Source: Polytrichum commune (lineage: Eukaryota > Streptophyta > Polytrichopsida > Polytrichales > Polytrichaceae). Taken from it: DNA of 64,000 nt. Where the stretch lies: contig OX485804.1 in the NCBI GenBank assembly GCA_950295325.1, positions 1,798,001-1,862,000 on the forward strand, in the 5' to 3' direction. Both the position numbers and the translations under genes were made by a program. This document shows positions 58,626 through 64,000 of this stretch, piece after piece (the first letter of the stretch is position 1; the number at the start of each line of letters is the position of its first letter). The notes beneath the pieces were generated by a model. The model was given only the letters and a program-made list of their open reading frames with translations. It made no database searches and was not told the DNA's origin.

Positions 58626-59954
58626 CGTCGATAAGGGGATACTAACTACCAATGTGGCTTTTTAGTTCAATATTTCCATGCTAATTGAATCCATCCTCAA
58701 GTTCACTTCAAGCTTACTAATGTGTGTGAACAAAACATCCAAAGTTGAACCCTAAACCCTTATAACATCCACAACATGAAATTATACGTATTGACTAAAC
58801 CATACACCAATTAGTATATCATGTTTAGACGTTCCAAATAACATATTCACATGATCAAGATTGTGGTCACTATAACCTTCCTATTAGACTCTTCTTAATA
58901 TATAAACAACATTTCTTATATCTTTCTCCATTATCTAATATACGTGGAGGGAACAATGAACAACAACACAATTGCTTGCATGGCTTCATTTGATGTTGTG
59001 CTTAACCGATTTACGTTTATATCACATTCCATATATTAAATACATCACGAACCATAGTTTATTGGCGACTATGTGATTCATCAAAGGGAGCAAAACATCC
59101 AAAGTTAGACCCCTAAGTCCTAATAACATCCACAAAATGAAATGCTATTTGAATAAACACAAGACCAATTAGTATATCACGTTTAAACGTCCCAAATAAC
59201 AACTTAACATACTCAACATCATCTTTACTATAACCTTCCTATAAGACTCTTCTCACCAGTAAGTCAATGTTGTACGTTAATATTAGATAGATTAATATGT
59301 TATAACCATGACTCCTAAACCCTAAACCCTAAACCCCAAATCTTGTAGTTGTTCAGTGCTACCTCCATATACAAACAACATCAAGTTTGTCTTGCGCCAT
59401 TATCTACACTACTTGAAAATCATGACCAAATCAACAAAAAATCAACAGAACTTTGTCGATCCGGGCACTGCAATGACCGATTTCACTGATTTTTGAATTT
59501 TTGTAAAAATCAACAGTTTACTGCCTACATTTTTGTTGATTAGAATAGTACAATGACCAAATCAACAAAATTTTAGTAAATGTGAAATCTTTTTTGAATC
59601 TTTTTGGGAATATTCTAGGATCTATTGGAATATTGTAAAATCTTTTTAATTTTTTGCAATTTATGGACTTGTAAGTGTATGGGTATGGAAATAATTACGA
59701 ATTCAAAGGTGTTTAAATATTATAAATATTATATTAGTTGATAGTTAATATTATATATGTATTAATATTAATATATTAATATGTATAATATGTATATAAT
59801 ATATGTAACATATAATATATATATGTATATATATGTATGTATGTATGTATATATATGTATGTATATATGTATATATATAATATATGTAACATATCTGTAT
59901 ATAATATATGTAACATGTATGTATATAATATATAATATATAAATATGTATACAT

Positions 59955-60165
59955 TTACAGTAAATATATACAGTATATATTTACTGTAATTATATACAGT
60001 ATATATTTACTGTAATTATATACAGTATATATTTACTGTAATTATATACAGTATATATTTACTGTAATTATATACAGTATATATTTACTGTAATTATATA
60101 CAGTATATATTTACTGTAATTATATACTGTAATTATATACTGTATATATTTACTGTAAATATATA
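59955..60165. repeat. 26-bp tandem repeat, self-complementary
   Basis: TACAGTATATATTTACTGTA followed by ATTATA repeats about seven times at a strict 26-bp period. Each unit is nearly its own reverse complement, so the tract can form hairpins. It lies inside the CACTA-type element and is preceded by TA/TATG simple sequence (59,740-59,950). Confidence 0.85.
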
Positions 60166-60242
60166 CATCAAGTAGGTAGTAAAGAGAAATTAGTGGCCTT
60201 ATTCTAGAAAGGTTTAAAACACTCCATTTATATCATGTGTGA

Positions 60243-60450
60243 TGTGATGACCTAGTGGTTAAGGCACATGTGTGGGTATCACTAGGTGCAAGGTTCGATT
60301 CCCGTGGCTGACACCTTCGGCCTTGGCCTTGCCACCTATGTGAGTGGTAGGTAGTCTATACTTGTAGGTGAGGTATATGTTGAGGTTTATTTGGGAGGGG
60401 TTAGGAATTGCAGATCTGACATTTATTCATTTTTTAATTTTTAATGTTAT
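60243..60450 (+). mobile_element. tRNA-derived SINE
   Basis: The head contains an A-box-like TGACCTAGTGGTTAAGGC and a perfect B-box GGTTCGATTCC about 35 bases later, the internal promoter of RNA polymerase III, then GTGGCTGACACC. A tRNA-unrelated body (GTGAGTGGTAGGTAGTC, GGGAGGGGTTAGGAATTG) follows, ending in a T/A-rich tail with TATATA repeats. It cannot be a functional tRNA because the acceptor stem does not close. Exact ends and target duplication were not resolved. Confidence 0.75.
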
Positions 60451-60779
60451 ATATATATATATATATAATAAGTTTTTTTAAAAAAATATTTTTGTGACCA
60501 TATCAACAGAAAAAATCAACAAAATTGTGTTACATCATGTTCAGGTCAACGCGTCCTAAGTAACAACCGCGACCAACGCCTTTCTGTTGATCCGGACGCA
60601 AAATTTTCTACTAGTGCTAATATACTTGGAGCGAACCTTCAATAACAACATGATTGCTTGAAGGGCTTCATATGATGTTGTGGTTCTCCGATTTGCTTTT
60701 ATATCACATTCCAAGTACATATATCACGATCCATGGTTTATTGGCGACTATGTGATTCATCAAAGTGAATATCTAGGGG

Positions 60780-61200
60780 ATACTCTATAAAACTTGAGCA
60801 TGTTAGCATTTTGAAATAAAGATCATGCAATTCCAAACCCTCACAATATGCACTTGGGGAAGGTATTCATTTAGGCTCCACATTCAAATATCCTCAATTT
60901 CCGAATTTCATGTTGGGGGGTGGGGATTGTCTTTTTTATTCATTGCATATTGTGTGAGTTGTTGGCATCAATGGTAAAGTCTATTGTATTTGGCACGTAA
61001 TTGTATTTTTTTTATAACGTGCTCAAACAAACGAGAAACCAATGACTTCAACTTGTTTGGAAAATTTAGTTAATGGTGTCATGCAAGTAGGAATTAAGTA
61101 TTAGTGTTAGCATAAAGTTGCGTTGTAAAGATGTATTAGTTGTATAAATGGTTTAGTTTTTTAGAATACCTCATTTGATGTATACCTTAGGCTACTCCAA
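60780..61200. other. No gene seen
   Basis: AT-rich flank with TTAGGGTTTACTCC-like sequence near its end. Nothing else could be assigned. Confidence 0.3.
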
Positions 61201-61239
61201 AGTCTATTCAAAATTGTACTACCCGCTAAGGGTTTACTC

Positions 61240-61640
61240 CTTAGAGGGATGGGAGTTAGGGTTCCCCGTAACCCTATTCCCGTTGCTGCCCTAATCACGT
61301 TGGCACCCTATTCGCGCGGTTGGGGGCCAATTCCCGAGGGTAACAAAACCCCAGCCGCCAAGCATTCTCCTCCTTTCTCTCTCTCTCTCCCGCCAACCTT
61401 TCGCTCCGCGCCTCTTGTGGAAGCGCCGCCTCTCCTGAAGCGCCGTGGCGATTCAGGGTGGCGCTTTTCTTTACATTCCTTCTCCACCCTTTTTTCTTCT
61501 CCTTCCCTCCCTTCTCTTGCTGTAGCGGGAGATTGCACTAGTGTTGCAATATATAGCATTGTTGAAGTGTTTTCCAGATTGTTGAAGGGTTTTCCAACAT
61601 TCTGTGTGAGCTTTAGGCAGTGCTTGCGAGAGTTCGAAGT
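61240..61640 (+). promoter_or_regulatory. GC-rich leader or promoter-like stretch
   Basis: A sharp GC rise with CT-rich tracts (TTTCTCTCTCTCTCTCCCGC) and sequence typical of plant 5' leaders. The 139-codon frame from 61,249 is P/S/L-rich, begins in a repeat-like segment (TTAGGGTTCCCCGTAACCCT) and runs into a minisatellite, so it is not a convincing gene. The downstream style (GAGAGATTCAG repeats to 62,000) resembles 26,400-26,560, suggesting a shared captured leader or LTR-like sequence. Confidence 0.3.
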
Positions 61641-61643
61641 GCG

Positions 61644-61812
61644 GATGAGTGCATGTGAGTGCTTGTGAGTGCATGTGAGTGCTTGTGAGTACATGTGAGT
61701 GCTTGTGAGTACATGTGAGTGCTTGTGAGTGCATGTGAGTGCTTGTGAGTGCATGTGAGGGCTTGTGAGTGCATGTGAGTGCTTATGAGTGCATGTGAGT
61801 GCTTGTGAGTGG
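61644..61812. repeat. 20-bp minisatellite
   Basis: GAGTGCATGTGAGTGCTTGT repeats about eight times with A/C and T/G variants. Antisense frames rich in HSQALTCTHKHSHVLT are artefacts of this repeat. Confidence 0.9.
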
Positions 61813-62033
61813 TTGTCAGATTAGGAAGTTCTATAAGAGATACAAAAGTGATACAAAAGTGCTTTCAGAGATTTAGTTATTGTTTTGAGAGATTCAGTTG
61901 TTGTTTTAACAGACTCAGTTGTTGTTTGAGAGTTACAATTGTTGTTTGAGTGATTCTGAAGAGACTCAGGAGTTGTGTGAGAGATTGTGGGTTTATTGAG
62001 AGATTCAAGAAAGGTTTAAAATCTTTGGTAGTT

Positions 62034-64000
62034 AACACTATATTCGTTAATCGGAGACTTTTGAAAGTCTCAAAATAAAATATGCCCATAGTTTGGGATG
62101 CCAATATTGTGGGCATATGGAATGTTGGGAACATCAAGAACATGACAATTTAAAAATTCGCACGTAAAGAATATTCCTAATACTAAAAATAGAAAATTGC
62201 AATTATAATGAAAACGTGAACTCCATGTGGAAAATAACAAGCGAATATAAAAAACAAATGGTTTATGTCATTATAGAGTTTGGGGTGCGCATCCCATAAG
62301 TAAGGTTCTTATGGTTTTGGATGGCACATCCCAAACGTATACCACAATGGAGTGTGACAAGTCTACTAAGTCTATTAAAAACCAAGACTACTAAGTACTA
62401 ATGTTTTTTCCCGCCGTTAACTTTCACCTATGTTATGTTTACCCATCTCCATCTTCCGCTTCATATCCATTCTCGGCGTCATTTTCCGCAGCTGCAATAC
62501 GTGCCAAGTTGTCTTTGGCAAAATCTATATGTTTTTGGGGGATGGTCATTGCTTCTGTGTTGGAACCTTTGCGCGGCTTCCAAGCACAAAGTATAGTATC
62601 CGTGTTTATCCAAACCGGTGTGTACGCTGAGTCCACTGTCCACTTAAAATTCTTTTTGGTGTCCCAACCTAAATAAGTGCGGAGCACGTTGTGGTCTTTA
62701 GTGCTTGGACGACAATATTCCACCTCAATTTGACGAAAGTTGGGGTTAGTTCGAACAAAATTGGGTGAAGACAATGCTTTTACCAACCAAATTGGCTTGG
62801 GATGCTCCTCATCCCCAGCTCGTACGAGGACCAAATACCCTTCATGGCAATCAACACCTACACGAAACGACGGTGCCGGTCGATTGCGGGCAGGGCCAAC
62901 GTAATGCTCGTCCATTGCGAACTCTTCACGAACGTCTCCATTGCTGAAAAACATAGTATCGGACTCGACAACCGTCAAACGACTTTGTGGCCAAAATCCT
63001 TGTGTCAAAGTCGTACGGGTGTCGCCACCAAGTGTTATCAAGGCTGAGCGAATGCGATCCCAATACGCGATCAACGGTTCATGGGTATCTCTAACACGTC
63101 TTGTGATGTCCTCCTCGCACAACTCTTTCCAATATTCAATGAATCCGGATATGCCTTTGATGATTTCCGGCCCATTCCTCATGGGTTCGGGTTTGCAAGG
63201 CTTTGGTTCCCCATCCGGGACCAAACATTTCCCATCATTGTCTTGACGCCATACGAGTATACCATCATCCGGGCCCCAATTAGGAGATGTGCACAAAAGC
63301 TTGAATTGCATGGCCGGGAGACCATCGTCCCTCATATAAAATCGGAATTGTTGTGCTTTGGTATGCCCCACCAAACGGTCCCCTCCCTTCAACATGTATG
63401 GCTTGATGAAGGCCTTGAAATTTGGTACTTCCTCAATCAAGTGCGGAATTACTGGCATATGGTCCAAATCCATATACGATTTCATAAGAAGAGGTATGGT
63501 TGGAAAATCTTCTTCATGCAACTTCATGCTCCACCGTCCGAATGATGCATCAATGTCGTCGTGTGTATGTCCCACCATCAAGAAAGACACAAACACCTCC
63601 TTGAAGATTCCTTTCGCCACGAGCAATGACCAAAAACAAAATACGTATCGACATTTGTTGTCCTTCGCACAATTATCAAGTTGAACGTGGAGAGTTGGAG
63701 GCAATGGTTTTGCACAAATGGGCTCTCCGGGTGGTTCTGGCAATGACGACATACAAACCTCCTTCCCCAAAAGCACTGCCTCATAAAGGGATGTGGTTCC
63801 ACAACCATCAAAAAGTGCACGGGAAGAATGTACCGGTGGCTTCTCAAGATCGCGCAACAGTTTTGCAAATGAACCCACCGTGTGGTTAGCATCCCCAGGG
63901 TAAAAATCCAAACCATAATGGGCATACTTTACGTCCCCATGGCCGTGGGCAATCATACCTGGAAAAAACAAACGATGCGTGACCAAAATAATCAAATAAC
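62034..64000 (-). mobile_element. DUF7869 transposon, cut by window end
   Basis: The left end is AACACTATATTCGTTAATCG then GAGACTTTTGAAAGTCTC. The first 400 bp match the left end of the 10.2-kb element at 20,474. The transposase-like gene follows at 62,439 on the minus strand; its upstream part, promoter and any palindrome array lie outside the window. Confidence 0.75.
62439..63958 (-). CDS. DUF7869 protein, C-terminal exon, intact
   Basis: The exon starts after TTTTTTCCAG with (G)MIAHGHGDVKYAHYGL, the same junction as the copy at 53,509, and is open for 505 codons from that methionine. Motifs: LDNCAKDNKCRYVFCFWSLL at about residues 91-110 and VGHTHDDIDASFGRWSMKL at about 128-146; further on GHTKAQQFRFYMRDDG, HYVGPARNRPAPSFRVGVDC and YLGWDTKKNF. 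It differs throughout from the 53,509 protein yet keeps every motif and has no stops, so it has evolved under protein constraint. The acidic tail ENDAENGYEAEDGDG is longer. The likely role is transposase (inference). Upstream exons are outside the window. Confidence 0.88.

Larger units (their letters stand above)
59407..60616. mobile_element. 1.2-kb CACTA-type element with 3-bp TSD
   Basis: Ends are CACTACTTGAAAAT and, read inversely on the right, CACTAGTAGAAAATTTTGCG; both are followed by copies of ATCAACAG/ATCAACAAA as subterminal repeats. CTA flanks both sides (59,404-59,406 and 60,617-60,619), a 3-bp target duplication as usual for CACTA elements. The empty site is present in the sister unit at 58,935. 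No transposase is encoded; the inside holds AT-rich repeats and a SINE. Confidence 0.88.
58731..60780. repeat. Two direct units of about 360 bp, second one interrupted
   Basis: Unit 1 is 58,731-59,090 (AAACATCCAAAGTT, AATTAGTATATCA, ACTATAACCTTCCTAT, GTTTATTGGCGACTATGTGA). Unit 2 starts at 59,093 with the same landmarks, is interrupted at 59,406 by the CACTA element, and resumes at 60,617 (CTAATATACTTGGAGCGAAC) to 60,765. The uninterrupted form CCATTATCTAATATACGTGG at 58,931 gives the empty site. Confidence 0.8.

Noticed and set aside
59751..59954. Tyrosine/isoleucine-rich membrane peptide
   Set aside because: It is a translation of TA/TATG microsatellite sequence.
60243..60320. Functional tRNA gene
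   Set aside because: Internal A and B boxes are present, but acceptor and anticodon stems do not pair and an unrelated body follows, so it is a SINE.
61308..61754. 148-codon antisense ORF
   Set aside because: The N-terminal half is the 20-bp minisatellite and the rest is antisense to a CT-rich leader-like stretch.

Overview
The window looks like intergenic, transposon-rich DNA from a land plant nuclear genome. The signs are AT-rich sequence, GT-AG introns, telomere-type CCCTAAA blocks, a tRNA-derived SINE, several MITE families, and genes for a DUF7869-type protein, a family I associate mainly with non-seed plants, algae and invertebrates. A fern, lycophyte or bryophyte is my best guess, but the species cannot be fixed from the sequence. 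Nothing bacterial (operons, rRNA, CRISPR) is present. Most long open frames are shadows of repeats.

Layout. 1-9 kb: MITEs, including a G-tract, hAT-like element with an exact 8-bp target-site duplication, and a gene-like segment duplicated at 16-17.5 kb. 9-17.7 kb: small host-type genes and decayed paralogs: a phase-consistent three-exon gene for an acidic protein (10,251-11,206), a divergent minus-strand gene (12,442-12,808), and a second copy of the acidic gene killed by a stop codon (13,258). 20,474-30,640: a 10.2-kb transposon with near-identical ends (AACACTATATTCG) and a 4-bp ACAT target duplication. It contains two inverted arms, each with a long array of 22-bp palindromes, and a captured fragment of an FCP1-like phosphatase gene. 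30.6-46.5 kb: duplicated segments, MITEs and several likely minus-strand exons of unknown function. 46.5-50.3 kb: a dead DUF7869 copy split by a 2.77-kb element with 8-bp TSDs. 50.8-51.1 kb: a second G-tract element. 52,977-58 kb: a nearly complete DUF7869 transposon with two coding exons, a TATA box and its own palindrome array. 58.2-61 kb: tandem units with telomere-like blocks, interrupted by a 1.2-kb CACTA-type element that carries a SINE. 62,034-end: another DUF7869 transposon cut by the window edge.

The main observation: ends of the type AACACTATATTCG mark the DUF7869 elements, and two members carry arrays of unrelated palindromes built to the same plan: TTT...CG, a 2-base asymmetric spacer, then CG...AAA. 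The likely picture is an undescribed or poorly described DNA transposon group in which the DUF7869 protein is the transposase and the palindrome arrays are its binding sites or regulatory sites. That function is inference. The ends, target duplications, splice sites and palindromes are read directly.
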